64,000 nt of DNA, from NCBI RefSeq assembly GCF_008329645.1, contig NZ_CP043474.1, forward strand, positions 4,526,001 through 4,590,000. The letters are read 5' to 3'. The notes under the pieces were generated by a model. That model was not told where the DNA came from. It ran no database searches and was given only the letters and a program-made list of their open reading frames with translations. A program made the position numbers and the translations under genes. This DNA comes from Mycolicibacterium grossiae (lineage in GTDB: Bacteria; Actinomycetota; Actinomycetes; Mycobacteriales; Mycobacteriaceae). Shown here one piece after another: positions 8,793 through 21,154 of this stretch. Every line of letters starts with the position of its first letter. Within the stretch, counting starts at the first letter, position 1.

Positions 8793-9665
8793 ATGACGGA
8801 GTCAGCCGCGCTCGCAGCGTCGCCCGGGGTGGGGGCACGGTCCGAGGTGCGCCGGCCGGCGCTGTCGCCGTCGCGCGCCAGCGACTTCAAGCAGTGCCCG
8901 CTGCTCTACCGCTTCCGCGCCATCGACCGGCTGCCGGAACCCTCGTCGAGCGCGCAGGTCCGCGGGTCGGTGGTGCACGCCGCCCTCGAGCAGCTCTACG
9001 CGCTGCCGGCGGCCGACCGCGGCCCGGACACCGCCCTCGCGCTGATCGATCCGGCGTGGCAGCGCATCGCGGTCGAGAAGCCGCAGCTGGCCGCCGAGTT
9101 CGCGCCCGAGCTGCGCGACGAGCTGCTCGAGCAGGCCCGCCGGCTCCTCAGTGGCTACTACCGGCTGGAGGACCCGACGCGCTTCTCCCCGCAGAGCTGT
9201 GAGCAACGCGTCGAGGTCGAGCTGGCCGACGGGACGCTGCTGCGCGGCTTCGTCGACCGCATCGACGTCGCCCCGACGGGCGAGCTGCGCGTGGTCGACT
9301 ACAAGACCGGCCGGGCGCCGTCGGAGACGCGGGCGCTGGCCGAGGCGAAGGCGATGTTCCAGATGAAGTTCTACGCGGTCGCCCTGCTGCGGTCGCGCGA
9401 CGTGCTGCCCGCACGGCTGCGGCTCATCTACCTCGCCGACGGCCAGGTCCTGGACTACACCCCGGATCTCGACGAGCTGCTGCGCTTCGAGAAGACGCTG
9501 ATGGCGATGTGGCGTGCCATCCAGTCCGCGGGCCGCACCGGCGACTTCCGGCCCAAGCCGTCACGGCTGTGCGACTGGTGCGTGCACCACGACCTGTGCC
9601 CGGTGTTCGGCGGCACCCCGCCGCCGTACCCGGGGTGGCCCGAGGTGACGGAGCCCGCGGCGTGA
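8793..9665 (+). CDS. RecB-family (PD-(D/E)XK) exonuclease, Fe-S type
   Basis: This 290-residue single-domain nuclease of the Cas4/AddB-like PD-(D/E)XK clan is equivalent to Rv2119. Motifs in order are Cys35 in FKQCPLLYRF, HAALEQLY, FVDRIDVAPTGELRVVDYKTG (catalytic Asp and the DYK core), QMKFYAV and the terminal CDWCVHHDLCP. Cys35 together with the three late cysteines is the pattern of a 4Fe-4S-stabilised nuclease. ATG 8793 has GGGAG 7 nt upstream. A -10-like TAGGCT lies at 8732-8737. Its substrate is unknown; a role in DNA end processing is inferred from the fold. Confidence 0.88.
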   Translation: MTESAALAASPGVGARSEVRRPALSPSRASDFKQCPLLYRFRAIDRLPEPSSSAQVRGSVVHAALEQLYALPAADRGPDTALALIDPAWQRIAVEKPQLAAEFAPELRDELLEQARRLLSGYYRLEDPTRFSPQSCEQRVEVELADGTLLRGFVDRIDVAPTGELRVVDYKTGRAPSETRALAEAKAMFQMKFYAVALLRSRDVLPARLRLIYLADGQVLDYTPDLDELLRFEKTLMAMWRAIQSAGRTGDFRPKPSRLCDWCVHHDLCPVFGGTPPPYPGWPEVTEPAA

Positions 9666-10456
9666 CCGAAAGCCTCTACCGCCGGCTGCCCGCCGACGGC
9701 GAGTACGCCGTGTTCGACTCGTCGTTCGGCACGGCCAGCAATTGGGATCCGTCGATCCAGCACGGCTCGCCGCCGCTGGCGCTGCTGACCAAGGCCGTCG
9801 AGGAGCTGACCGCCGGGTCGGGGCTGCGCATCGGCCGGTTGACGCTCGACATCCTGGGCGCGATCCCCGTGGCACCGGTGAAGGTCCGGGCCTGGCGGGA
9901 GCGACCGGGCACCCGCATCGCGCTGACGGCGGCCGAGATGCTCGCGACCCGGCCGGACGGCACTGACCGGGCGGTGGCCCGGCTCAGCGTCTGGTCGATG
10001 GCGCCCAGCGACACCGTCGACGCCGCCACCGACCGCTATCCCCCGCTGATCGAGGGCGCGCCCGTGGCCAATCCGCACGCCTGGCTGGGTGCGCCCGGCT
10101 ATCTGGAGACGGTCAGCTGGCGCAAGCAGGACACCGCCGACGGTGACGCCGCGGTGGTGTGGATGAGCCCCCTGGTCGGCCTCGTCGACGACGAACCGGT
10201 CACCGACGTGCAGCGGCTGGCGATGGTCGTCGACTCCGCCAACGGCGTCGGCGCGGCCATCGATCCGAATGCGTTCGTCTTCATGAACACCGACACCACG
10301 GTGCACCTGCACCGGTTGCCGCGGGGCACCGACTTCGCGCTGCGGGCGCGGGGCTCGATCGGTCCCGACGGCATCGGCGCGACCACCGCCGAACTGTTCG
10401 ACCGCGACGGCTTCATCGGCACGTCGGCCCAGGCGCTGCTGGTGCAGCGCCGCTGA
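9662..10456 (+). CDS. Acyl-CoA thioesterase-like (double hot-dog) protein
   Basis: This 264-residue protein resembles the TesB-like thioesterase superfamily. The N-terminal hot-dog half has the typical substrate-entry segment QHGSPPLALL, followed by RIGRLTLDILGAIPVAPV. The C-terminal half has ANGVGAAIDP and HLHRLPRGTDFALRARG, then DRDGFIGTSAQALL. The start is GTG 9662, overlapping the nuclease stop by 4 bp, so the two genes are co-translated. Hydrolysis of acyl-CoA is inferred from the fold; the chain length is not predictable. Confidence 0.75.
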   Translation: MTESLYRRLPADGEYAVFDSSFGTASNWDPSIQHGSPPLALLTKAVEELTAGSGLRIGRLTLDILGAIPVAPVKVRAWRERPGTRIALTAAEMLATRPDGTDRAVARLSVWSMAPSDTVDAATDRYPPLIEGAPVANPHAWLGAPGYLETVSWRKQDTADGDAAVVWMSPLVGLVDDEPVTDVQRLAMVVDSANGVGAAIDPNAFVFMNTDTTVHLHRLPRGTDFALRARGSIGPDGIGATTAELFDRDGFIGTSAQALLVQRR

Positions 10457-10457
10457 C

Positions 10458-11828
10458 TCACTCGAGCGGTTCGAGGCCCTGCAACAGGGTCGGTACCAGC
10501 TCGCTGACCGTCGGGTGGATGTGCATGGTGCGCGAGATCGCGGTGTAGGGCAGGTCGGCGGTCATGACGTCGAGGATGTCCTGCACCACCTCGTCGCCAC
10601 CGACGCCGAGGATGGCCGCCCCGAGGATGCGCTCGGTCTCGGCGTCCACGACGACCTTCATGAACCCCTGCGTCTCGCCCTTCTCCACGGCCCGGCCCAC
10701 CCGGGTCATCGGACGCGTGGCGACCAGCGCGCGGCGTCCCGAGCGGCGCACCTCGTCGACCGTCATGCCTGCACGCCCCAGCGGCGGGTCGATGTACAGC
10801 GCGTAGGTGGAGATCCGGTCGCTGACGCGGCGCGGATCGTCGTCGAGGAGGTTCGCGGCGACGATCTCGAAGTCGTTGTAGGACGTGTGCGTGAAGGCGC
10901 CCTTGCCGTTGCAGTCACCCATCGCCCAGATGCCCTCGGCGGTCGTGCGCAGCTGGTCGTCGACGATCACGTAGCCACGGTCGTCGGTCTGGACCCCGGC
11001 GGCATCGAGACCGAGGTCGTCGGTGTTGGGCCTGCGGCCGGTCGCGACCAGCAGGTGCGACCCGGACACCGGCTGCGCACCGCCGCCGAGGTGCAGGTCG
11101 AAACCCGTGTCGGTCTTCGCCACCCGCATGTCGGTGGCGTCGAGGTGGACCTCGATGCCCTCGGCTTCGAGGATGTCCTTGATCGCGGCCGACACATCGG
11201 TGTCCTCGCGCGCCGTCAGCCGCGAACCCCGCTCGACGACGCTGACCCGCGCCCCGAATCTGCGGTACATCTGCGCGAATTCGAGCGCGATGTAACTGCC
11301 GCCCACCACCACCAGGTGCTCCGGCAGCACGTCGAGGTCGAGGATGCCGACGTTGGTGAGGTAGTCGACCTCGTCGAGTCCGGGGATGTTCGGGATGGTC
11401 GCGCGCCCACCGGTGTTGAGGAAGATCTGCGGCGCGGTGAGCACCTCGTCGCCCACCCGCACGGTGTGCGCGTCCTCGAAGCGCGCATGGCCGCGGATCA
11501 GGGTCGCGCCCGGCATGTTCTCGATCCAGGACTCGACGCCGCGCCGGTCGCCGGTCGAGATCTCGTCCTTGCGCGCCTTGACCTTCGCCATGTCGACGGT
11601 CACCTCGCCGGTGAAGACGCCGAAATCGGTGCTGCGGCGCGCGATGTGGGCGGCGTGGGCGCTGGCCACCAGCGTCTTGGTCGGGATGCAGCCGTAGTTC
11701 ACGCAGGTGCCGCCGACGAGCTTGCGCTCGATGACGGCGACGGTGCGCCCGGCGTCGGTGAGCCGCCCGGCCAGCGGCGGGCCGGCCTGCCCGGCGCCGA
11801 TGACGATCGCGTCGAACTCGCGCGTCAC
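10458..11828 (-). CDS. MerA/RclA-like FAD pyridine nucleotide-disulfide oxidoreductase
   Basis: This 456-residue flavoenzyme has the FAD Rossmann motif VIGAGQAGPPLAGRL at residues 10-24. The redox-active disulfide is GGTCVNYGCIPTK (Cys42 and Cys47). The NAD(P)H motif is VVGGSYIALEFAQ and the second FAD motif is GIWAMGDCNG. The C-terminal interface has HIHPTVSE. The VNYGC active site points to the mercuric-reductase-like/RclA branch and away from lipoamide dehydrogenase or mycothione reductase. It lacks the HMA domain and vicinal C-terminal Cys pair of true MerA, so mercury reduction is unlikely. It has no counterpart at this position in M. tuberculosis. It overlaps the upstream DUF4126 gene by 4 bp. 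Confidence 0.85.
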   Translation of the reverse strand: MTREFDAIVIGAGQAGPPLAGRLTDAGRTVAVIERKLVGGTCVNYGCIPTKTLVASAHAAHIARRSTDFGVFTGEVTVDMAKVKARKDEISTGDRRGVESWIENMPGATLIRGHARFEDAHTVRVGDEVLTAPQIFLNTGGRATIPNIPGLDEVDYLTNVGILDLDVLPEHLVVVGGSYIALEFAQMYRRFGARVSVVERGSRLTAREDTDVSAAIKDILEAEGIEVHLDATDMRVAKTDTGFDLHLGGGAQPVSGSHLLVATGRRPNTDDLGLDAAGVQTDDRGYVIVDDQLRTTAEGIWAMGDCNGKGAFTHTSYNDFEIVAANLLDDDPRRVSDRISTYALYIDPPLGRAGMTVDEVRRSGRRALVATRPMTRVGRAVEKGETQGFMKVVVDAETERILGAAILGVGGDEVVQDILDVMTADLPYTAISRTMHIHPTVSELVPTLLQGLEPLE

Positions 11829-12322
11829 AGGCTGGCGCCGGCGAGGTAGACGATGACGAAACCGGCGACGACGGCGACGACGTCCTCGATGATCGCGGCC
11901 GGCCGGTCACGGCCGAACCGCGCGCCGAGCGCGCCGCGGACCTGAGCCCCGCCGAGCGTCCCGAGGACCGCGCCGACCATGCCGGCTCCGATGGCGCTGA
12001 AGATGTGGCCGAACGGCGTTCCGATCACAGCACCGGCGAGCGCGCCGATCAGGATGCGGGTGCCGAACTGCGCAGGCACCCTGCGGCTCGGCGTCTTCGG
12101 CAACTGGTCGGTGACGAGTTCACCGACCAGCAGAACGGTGAGGACGACGACGGCGATGACGTTGCCGAGCCACGACGACCACTGCCCGTGCGGTGCGTCG
12201 GCCAGGTTGATCCAGCCGAGGAATGCTCCCCAGGAGAGGGCGGCCAGCGGCGTCATCGCCCGCAGTCCGGCCACGATTCCGAGGAGCAGGGCGAACAGCA
12301 GGGCAAGGATCACGTAGTTCAT
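11825..12322 (-). CDS. DUF4126 integral membrane protein
   Basis: This 165-residue membrane protein corresponds to Rv2120c. It has four to five hydrophobic segments, at about 5-22, 45-72, 88-125 and 143-162, with many small residues. The family marker GLRAMTPLAALSW is near the N-terminus. A GGAAGG ribosome site lies upstream of ATG 12322. It overlaps the FAD oxidoreductase gene by 4 bp on the 3' side. The function is unknown. Confidence 0.82.
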   Translation of the reverse strand: MNYVILALLFALLLGIVAGLRAMTPLAALSWGAFLGWINLADAPHGQWSSWLGNVIAVVVLTVLLVGELVTDQLPKTPSRRVPAQFGTRILIGALAGAVIGTPFGHIFSAIGAGMVGAVLGTLGGAQVRGALGARFGRDRPAAIIEDVVAVVAGFVIVYLAGASL

Positions 12323-12388
12323 GACTGCCTTCCGACCGGATTGTCGTACGAGACGCTAACACCGGGGACGATCGGACGCCCTTCGATC

Positions 12389-13249
12389 TCAGAAGCGGCA
12401 GAACCGGATGTCGGACGCCAGGATCGCCTTGGCCCCGATGGCCGCCAGCTCGTCCATGATCGCGTTGACGTCGCGGCGCGGCACCAGCGCACGAACGGCC
12501 ACCCAGTCCGCATCGGCGAGCGGGGCGATCGTCGGCGATTCCAGGCCCGGGGTCACCGCGGTGGCGCGCTCGAGAACCGTACGCGGACAGTCGTAGTCGA
12601 GCATCAGGTACTGCTGACCGAACACCACGCCCTGCACCCGGGCGGCGAGCTGGTCACGCGCGCCGGCCGTCGCCGGGTTCGGTTGGCTGCTCTCGATGAG
12701 CACCGCCTCCGACTCGCACAGCGGATCCCCGAAGGCCACCAGGTCGTGCAGGCCCAGGGTGCGCCCCGACCCCACCACGTCGGCGATGACGTCGGCGACC
12801 CCGAGTTGCACGGAGATCTCGACCGCACCGTCGAGGCGGATCACCGTGGCCTCGATCCCGTGGGCGGCCAGGTCCTTGCGGACGAGGTTCGGGAACGACG
12901 TGGCGATGCGCGTGCCGGCCAGGTCGGCGACCGTCCAGGTGCGGTCCTTCGGCCCGGCGTAACGGAACGTCGAGTTGCCGAAGCCCAGCGCCAGCCGCTC
13001 GTGCACCGACGCGTCGGAGTCGGCGGCCAGGTCGCGGCCGGTGATGCCGAAGTCCAGCTGGCCGGAGCCGACGTAGATCGCGATGTCCTTCGGGCGCAGG
13101 AAGAAGAATTCGACGTTGTTCACCGGGTCGATGACGGTGAGGTCCTTGGGGTCGCGCCGCCGGCGGTAGCCCGCCTCGGAGAGGATCTCGGCCGCCGACT
13201 CGCTCAGCGCGCCCTTGTTGGGCACGGCCACCCGCAGCAGCGCGGTCAC
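12389..13249 (-). CDS. hisG: ATP phosphoribosyltransferase HisG, long form
   Basis: HisG catalyses the first step of histidine synthesis, joining ATP and PRPP to make phosphoribosyl-ATP. Length is 286 (284 in M. tuberculosis). It has the periplasmic-binding-like catalytic domains (RVAVPNKGALSESA at the start, SGQLDFGITGRDL) and the PRPP loop region DVVGSGRTL. The C-terminal ACT-like domain (about 210-286) mediates feedback inhibition by histidine in long-form enzymes. The start is GTG 13249, overlapping the hisE stop by 4 bp. The frame is open further upstream, but that extension reads through hisE in another frame. Confidence 0.96.
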   Translation of the reverse strand: MTALLRVAVPNKGALSESAAEILSEAGYRRRRDPKDLTVIDPVNNVEFFFLRPKDIAIYVGSGQLDFGITGRDLAADSDASVHERLALGFGNSTFRYAGPKDRTWTVADLAGTRIATSFPNLVRKDLAAHGIEATVIRLDGAVEISVQLGVADVIADVVGSGRTLGLHDLVAFGDPLCESEAVLIESSQPNPATAGARDQLAARVQGVVFGQQYLMLDYDCPRTVLERATAVTPGLESPTIAPLADADWVAVRALVPRRDVNAIMDELAAIGAKAILASDIRFCRF

Positions 13250-13527
13250 AGCTGGGCGTAGACGTCGTCGAGGGACAGGCCGCGCTTGATCATCAACACC
13301 TGCGTCCAGTACAGCAGCTGGCTGATCTCGCCGGCCAGGGCATCGTCGCCCTCGTGTTCGGCGGCCAGCCACACCTCGCCGGCCTCCTCGAGGATCTTCT
13401 TGCCGAGCCCGTGGACGCCGCCGTCGAGCGCGGCGACGGTGCCGCTGCCCTCGGGCCGGGTGCGGGCACGCTCGCTCAATTCGGCGAACAGGGCGTCGAA
13501 CGTCTTCACGGCAGGCGATTGTTCCAC
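13246..13527 (-). CDS. hisE: Phosphoribosyl-ATP pyrophosphatase HisE
   Basis: HisE hydrolyses phosphoribosyl-ATP to phosphoribosyl-AMP, the second histidine step. It is 93 residues, the same length as in M. tuberculosis. It is an all-alpha MazG-like fold with the metal-binding motif KKILEEAGEVWLAAEHE followed by EISQLLYW. The start is GTG 13527 and the gene overlaps hisG by 4 bp. It is the first gene of the hisE-hisG pair; the other his genes are elsewhere. Confidence 0.96.
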   Translation of the reverse strand: MEQSPAVKTFDALFAELSERARTRPEGSGTVAALDGGVHGLGKKILEEAGEVWLAAEHEGDDALAGEISQLLYWTQVLMIKRGLSLDDVYAQL

Positions 13528-13567
13528 GCCGCCGACGACGTCGTCACGGCGGTTTCGCGGTTTCGGG

Positions 13568-15040
13568 TCAGGACGTCCGTGCGGGTTTGGCGGTGTCGAG
13601 GATCTCGCCGTGCATGTCCTCCAGCGACACGCCCTTGGTCTCCATCACCCAGCGCCAGACGAAGAGGCCGGACAGCACCGCGCACAGCCCGTAGAAGCCG
13701 TAGGCGAGCCCCAGGTGCTCGCGCAGGCCGGGGAACGTGACGGTGATCAGCCAGTTGGCCGCCCACTGCCCCGCGGCGGCCAGCCCGAGCGCGGCGGCGC
13801 GGATGCGGTTGGGGAACATCTCCCCGAGCAGCACCCAGACCACCGGCCCCCAGGACATGCCGAAGGCGACGACGAACAGGTTGGCCGCGATCAGCGCGAT
13901 CACGCCGGACGCTCCGGGCAGGCTCGGCGTGCCGTCGGGGCCGACGGTGGCGTTGGCGAAGATGACGGCCATCGTGATGAGGGTGACGGCCATGCCGGTC
14001 GATCCGATGAGCAGCAGCGGCTTGCGGCCGATCTTGTCGATGAGCGCGATCGCGATCAGCGTGGTCAGCACGTTGATGACGCTGGTGATGACGGTGTAGA
14101 TCGCGGACTGGTCGGCGCTGAATCCGACGGCCTGCCACAGCACGTTGCTGTAGTAGAAGATGACGTTGATCCCGACGAACTGCTGGAAGATCGACAGGCC
14201 GAGGCCGACCCACACGATGCCGTAGATGCCGCCGGTGGGCTTGCGCATGTCGCGCCACGACGGCTTGTCCTCGCGCTCGAGCGTCTCCTGGATGCGGGTG
14301 ATCGTGATCTCGAGGTTCTTCTGGCCCAGCAGGCGGCTGAGCACCCGGCGGGCCTCCGGGACCTTGTGGCTCGCGACGAGGTACCGGGGCGACTCGGGGA
14401 TGGTGAACGTCAGCGAGCCGTACAGGATCGCGGGCACCGCCATGGCGAGGAACATCCAGCGCCAGGCATCCAGGCCGAGCCACAGCGGCTCGTTGGGGCC
14501 GCCGGCTGCCCACTGCAGCAGCCAGTTCACCGCGAAGGACAGGAAGATGCCGGACACGATGGCGAGCTGCTGCAGCGACCCGAGGCGGCCGCGGATGCCG
14601 GGCGGCGACGTCTCGGCGATGTAGGCCGGCGCGATGACCGATGCGACGCCGACGCCCACGCCGCCGACGATGCGGAACAGCACCACGGCCCACACCTCGT
14701 GGGCGAAGCCGGTGCCGAAGGCGCTGATGAGGAAGAGCACCGCAGCGATCTTCATCACCGAGATGCGGCCGATGCGGTCGGCGATGCGGCCCGCGGTCAT
14801 GGCGCCGGCGGCGGCACCGAGCAGCGCCGAGGCCACCGCGAACCCGAGTTCGGCGTTTCCGATGCCGAAGTCCTCCTGGATGGAATCCACCGCGCCGTTG
14901 ATGACGGCACTGTCGTAGCCGAACAGCAGGCCGCCCAGCGCCGCGACGGACGCGATCCGCACCGCGGTGCGGCCGGACGCGAAGTCGTCGTCGGAGAAGG
15001 GTGCGGCCGACTCGTCGACGGGCGGACCTTGACCAGCCAT
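13568..15040 (-). CDS. Sugar porter (MFS) permease, GlcP-like
   Basis: This 490-residue, 12-helix proton/sugar symporter is of the MFS sugar porter family. Signatures are GGLLFGYDSAVINGA in helix 1, RIADRIGR between helices 2 and 3, PESPRYL after helix 6, QQFVGINVIFYYS in helix 7, IDKIGRKPL and a terminal PETKG-like METKG. ATG 15040 is chosen because AAAGGA lies 6 nt upstream; an in-frame ATG at 15079 lacks a ribosome site. From memory, M. smegmatis GlcP (glucose permease) sits near hisE and metH, so this may be its ortholog. M. tuberculosis lacks it here. Confidence 0.85.
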   Translation of the reverse strand: MAGQGPPVDESAAPFSDDDFASGRTAVRIASVAALGGLLFGYDSAVINGAVDSIQEDFGIGNAELGFAVASALLGAAAGAMTAGRIADRIGRISVMKIAAVLFLISAFGTGFAHEVWAVVLFRIVGGVGVGVASVIAPAYIAETSPPGIRGRLGSLQQLAIVSGIFLSFAVNWLLQWAAGGPNEPLWLGLDAWRWMFLAMAVPAILYGSLTFTIPESPRYLVASHKVPEARRVLSRLLGQKNLEITITRIQETLEREDKPSWRDMRKPTGGIYGIVWVGLGLSIFQQFVGINVIFYYSNVLWQAVGFSADQSAIYTVITSVINVLTTLIAIALIDKIGRKPLLLIGSTGMAVTLITMAVIFANATVGPDGTPSLPGASGVIALIAANLFVVAFGMSWGPVVWVLLGEMFPNRIRAAALGLAAAGQWAANWLITVTFPGLREHLGLAYGFYGLCAVLSGLFVWRWVMETKGVSLEDMHGEILDTAKPARTS

Positions 15041-15119
15041 GAGAAGTCCTTTCGCAGCGCTGCGTGACGTGAGACACATTCAAGCACTCGGCGCGGTGCG
15101 CTGTGGGCGTACGAGGGCC

Positions 15120-15812
15120 CTAGTGCAGTACCCCTGCGCCGGAGTTCAAATCGGCATGGATGCCGCGCAGGTCAGCCACGGTCACTGCCGCGAGCGTCGG
15201 CAGGTGCCTGCGCCGGGGACTCTCGGGCACGGCGACGTCCTGTGGGACGACGACCACCGGGCAGCCCGCGGCTTCCGCGGCGGTGGTGCCGGCGACGGAG
15301 TCCTCGATGGCCAGGCAGTCCCCGATCGGGACGTCGATCAATTCCGCGGCGCGACGGTAGATGTCGGGCGCGGGTTTGCCGCGCGGCACTTCGTCACCGC
15401 AGACGGTCGCCGAGAAGTACTGCCGGCCAATGCTGTTGAGGGCCTGCTCGGTGAGGTCGCGGCGGGTGTTGGTGACCAGCGCCATCGGGACGCCGGCAGC
15501 CGACAGCGCCTCGAGCAGTTCCCGGGCGCCGGGCTGCCACGGCAGGCCGGCGGCGAAGAGTTCGCCGACGTAGTCGTGTAGCCAGTCGATTTCGGCGGCG
15601 AAGGCCGCCGGCTCGCGGGCCAGGCCGAGGTCGGCGTAGACGATCGCCATGACGTCCTCGGCCGATCCCCCGACGGTGGATTCGCGCATCTCGGCCGTGA
15701 GCACGCCGCCGTGCCTGCGGTACAGCTCGTGCAGCGCGACGTCCCACAGTTTCTCGGAGTCGACGAGAGTCCCGTCCATGTCCCAGAGGACGGCCCTCAA
15801 CGCTGCGCTCAC
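15120..15812 (-). CDS. HAD-superfamily phosphatase (beta-PGM-like)
   Basis: This 230-residue HAD hydrolase with an alpha-helical C1 cap resembles beta-phosphoglucomutase and phosphoglycolate phosphatase. Motif I is LWDMDGTLVDSE with nucleophile and acid Asp pair (residues 11 and 13). Motif II is ALVTNT, motif III centres on RGKPAPDIYRRAA and motif IV is CLAIEDSVAG. The start is GTG 15812. The substrate is probably a small sugar phosphate; the neighbouring sugar permease fits that but does not prove it. Confidence 0.85.
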   Translation of the reverse strand: MSAALRAVLWDMDGTLVDSEKLWDVALHELYRRHGGVLTAEMRESTVGGSAEDVMAIVYADLGLAREPAAFAAEIDWLHDYVGELFAAGLPWQPGARELLEALSAAGVPMALVTNTRRDLTEQALNSIGRQYFSATVCGDEVPRGKPAPDIYRRAAELIDVPIGDCLAIEDSVAGTTAAEAAGCPVVVVPQDVAVPESPRRRHLPTLAAVTVADLRGIHADLNSGAGVLH

Positions 15813-15870
15813 GTCGGCGATTCTTTCACGCGCCGGCGACGACGGCTAAATCGTGCGGTGCACGAGGCGA

Positions 15871-17106
15871 CTAGTTCGTGGCCGGTGGTGGTTGCGGTTG
15901 GAAGGGGTCGTACCACCACCATTGGGCGCGTTCGCCGGTCGGTCCGGGACACGGCGGCACGTCCGGCGGCGGCGCGGTCGGTGTTCGCGCCAGCGCTCGG
16001 TCGTGCAGGGCGGTGCCGTCGGCGTCGGCGACACTGAGGTGCTCGGCCGGCCCGCTGATGACGATCAGCCCGCGGTGATGCGCCCGGTGATGATACGGAC
16101 ACACCAGCACCAGGTTGTCCAGATCGGTCGGCCCGCCGTCCTCCCAGTGCACCACGTGATGCGCATGCAGCCCCCGGGTCGCCCCGCACCCGGGAACCAC
16201 GCAGCAGCGGTCGCGATGCTCCAACGCCCGGCGCAGCCGGCGACTGATCTGCCGGGACTCCCGCCCACACCCGATCGGGCGGCCATCGCGCTCGAACCAC
16301 GCCTCGAACGTCGCATCACAGGTCAGGTGTCGGCGGTCGGCGTCGGTCAGCACCGGACCCAGGTGCAGTGACCCCACCCGCCGGTCGACGTCGACGTGCA
16401 CCACCACCGTGGTGCGCTGCCCGTGCGGACGCGCCGCCGCCTCGCTGTCCCAGCCCGCGGTGACCAGCGCCAGGAATGCGTCGACAGTGTTCGGCATGGG
16501 CGGCGCACCCCCGGTCGCGTCGGCGCCGTCGGCGTGGTCGAGCTTCCACGCGGTGACCAACCGGTCCAGGTGTGACGCCAGCGCCGCGTCGAGCACCGCG
16601 GCCTCGTCGTGGGGCAGCGTGATCCGCCACGTGCACGACGTCTCGTCGCTGGTCTTGCCGATCGACCGCTTCGGGTCCGGTGTCGGTCGCGGCGGGCGGG
16701 GTTCGAGTTTCACCGCGGTCCGCAGCTGGGTCACCGTGGCGACCTCGACCAGCGGGGCGTAGTGCTCATCGGATCCGTCGGCGGCCTGCTCGGCGATCAC
16801 CCCCACCTGATCCAGCGACACCCGCCCGTCGCGCAAACCCGCAGTGCAGCGCGGGAACTCGGCACTGCGGCGGGCGACGGCCACCACCGTCTCGGCGTTG
16901 CGCGGGGACACCCCGGTCTTCCACGCCACCAACGCCGGCACCGATTTCGCGCCGGTCATGCCACACAGGCCCTCGCGGTCGATCTCGGCGACGACGTCCA
17001 CGATCGCGCCATCGATCGCATTGCGCTGCCCCGTCAGCTCCGCCAACCGGTCGAACAACGCCTCCAACCGCTCACCCGGAGACACCGAAGTCGAGGCGGA
17101 GGACAT
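15871..17106 (-). CDS. DUF222/HNH endonuclease-like protein (13E12 repeat family)
   Basis: This 411-residue protein has an N-terminal DUF222 region (about 1-290) and a C-terminal HNH nuclease domain. The HNH part contains RCCVVPGCGATRGLHAHHV and then DNLVLVCPYHHRAHH. These give two CxxC/CxxH-type zinc ligand sets plus the catalytic His pair. Mycobacterial 13E12 repeat proteins share this architecture and occur in many copies per genome. Start is ATG 17106. A proline-rich tail (about 383-411) is low complexity. No inverted repeats flanking the gene were found, so mobility is not shown here. Confidence 0.85.
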   Translation of the reverse strand: MSSASTSVSPGERLEALFDRLAELTGQRNAIDGAIVDVVAEIDREGLCGMTGAKSVPALVAWKTGVSPRNAETVVAVARRSAEFPRCTAGLRDGRVSLDQVGVIAEQAADGSDEHYAPLVEVATVTQLRTAVKLEPRPPRPTPDPKRSIGKTSDETSCTWRITLPHDEAAVLDAALASHLDRLVTAWKLDHADGADATGGAPPMPNTVDAFLALVTAGWDSEAAARPHGQRTTVVVHVDVDRRVGSLHLGPVLTDADRRHLTCDATFEAWFERDGRPIGCGRESRQISRRLRRALEHRDRCCVVPGCGATRGLHAHHVVHWEDGGPTDLDNLVLVCPYHHRAHHRGLIVISGPAEHLSVADADGTALHDRALARTPTAPPPDVPPCPGPTGERAQWWWYDPFQPQPPPATN

Positions 17107-17173
17107 GACCCCATCCTGCCGACGGGGTCCGACACGTCAGCGTCGAACGACGACCGCCGGTCGCGGCCTCATG

Positions 17174-20923
<3,750 letters not shown>

Positions 20924-20930
20924 GTGCACT

Positions 20931-20947
20931 CCTTCCATGGCGGAAGG
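20931..20947 (-). promoter_or_regulatory. metH: Anti-Shine-Dalgarno hairpin before metH
   Basis: On the minus strand CCUUCC (20947-20942) can pair perfectly with GGAAGG (20936-20931) across a 5-nt loop. GGAAGG covers most of the metH ribosome site AAGGAG (20934-20929). The left arm shares CCU with the 3' strand of riboswitch stem P1. P1 and this hairpin therefore cannot both be complete. Confidence 0.6.
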
Positions 20948-21012
20948 CGTCCTTGACTCTGCCGAGCGTGGCGGCTACCAGGGACCCCCGGCACCGTTGC
21001 AACGCCTCTCGA
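20945..21012 (-). promoter_or_regulatory. metH: S-adenosylhomocysteine (SAH) riboswitch aptamer, predicted
   Basis: The minus-strand leader of metH fits the SAH aptamer layout. Stem P1 pairs AGGCGU (21007-21002) with ACGCCU (20950-20945). UGCAACGG follows the 5' strand of P1. A hairpin runs from about 20996 to 20972 with CGG/CCG at its base. The pseudoknot pairs UCGAG (21012-21008) with CUCGG (20966-20962). A UCAA linker precedes the 3' strand of P1. These match conserved elements of the class as I remember it: UGCAA, CCA before the pseudoknot strand, and UCAA. The class normally turns on ahcY or metH when SAH accumulates, which fits the gene here. Confidence 0.75.
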
Positions 21013-21142
21013 CCCGATGAAGTCTACGTCGTCCGTCGAACGAGTTCTCGTCCCGACCGACGTCTCGCCCAGCGTGGGTCAACCACGACGACGCCGTGCG
21101 CATTCCGCCGGGTGATGGACGTGCGCCGTCGGGCGCAAGGCT

Positions 21143-21148
21143 TACGCT
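21143..21148 (+). promoter_or_regulatory. Leaderless -10 element for the PAC2 gene
   Basis: TACGCT fits the mycobacterial -10 consensus TANNNT. Six nt separate it from GTG 21155, so transcription would start at or beside the start codon. No ribosome site is visible before that GTG. Confidence 0.5.
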
Positions 21149-21154
21149 GGGTTG

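Noticed and set aside
10458..11828. Mycothione reductase or mercuric reductase for the FAD oxidoreductase
   Set aside because: The active-site context CVNYGC differs from mycothione reductase. The HMA domain and C-terminal Cys pair of MerA are absent.
21039..21048. GAAC-GA-GTTC as a LexA box upstream of metH
   Set aside because: The spacer is 2 nt, while mycobacterial SOS boxes need 4.
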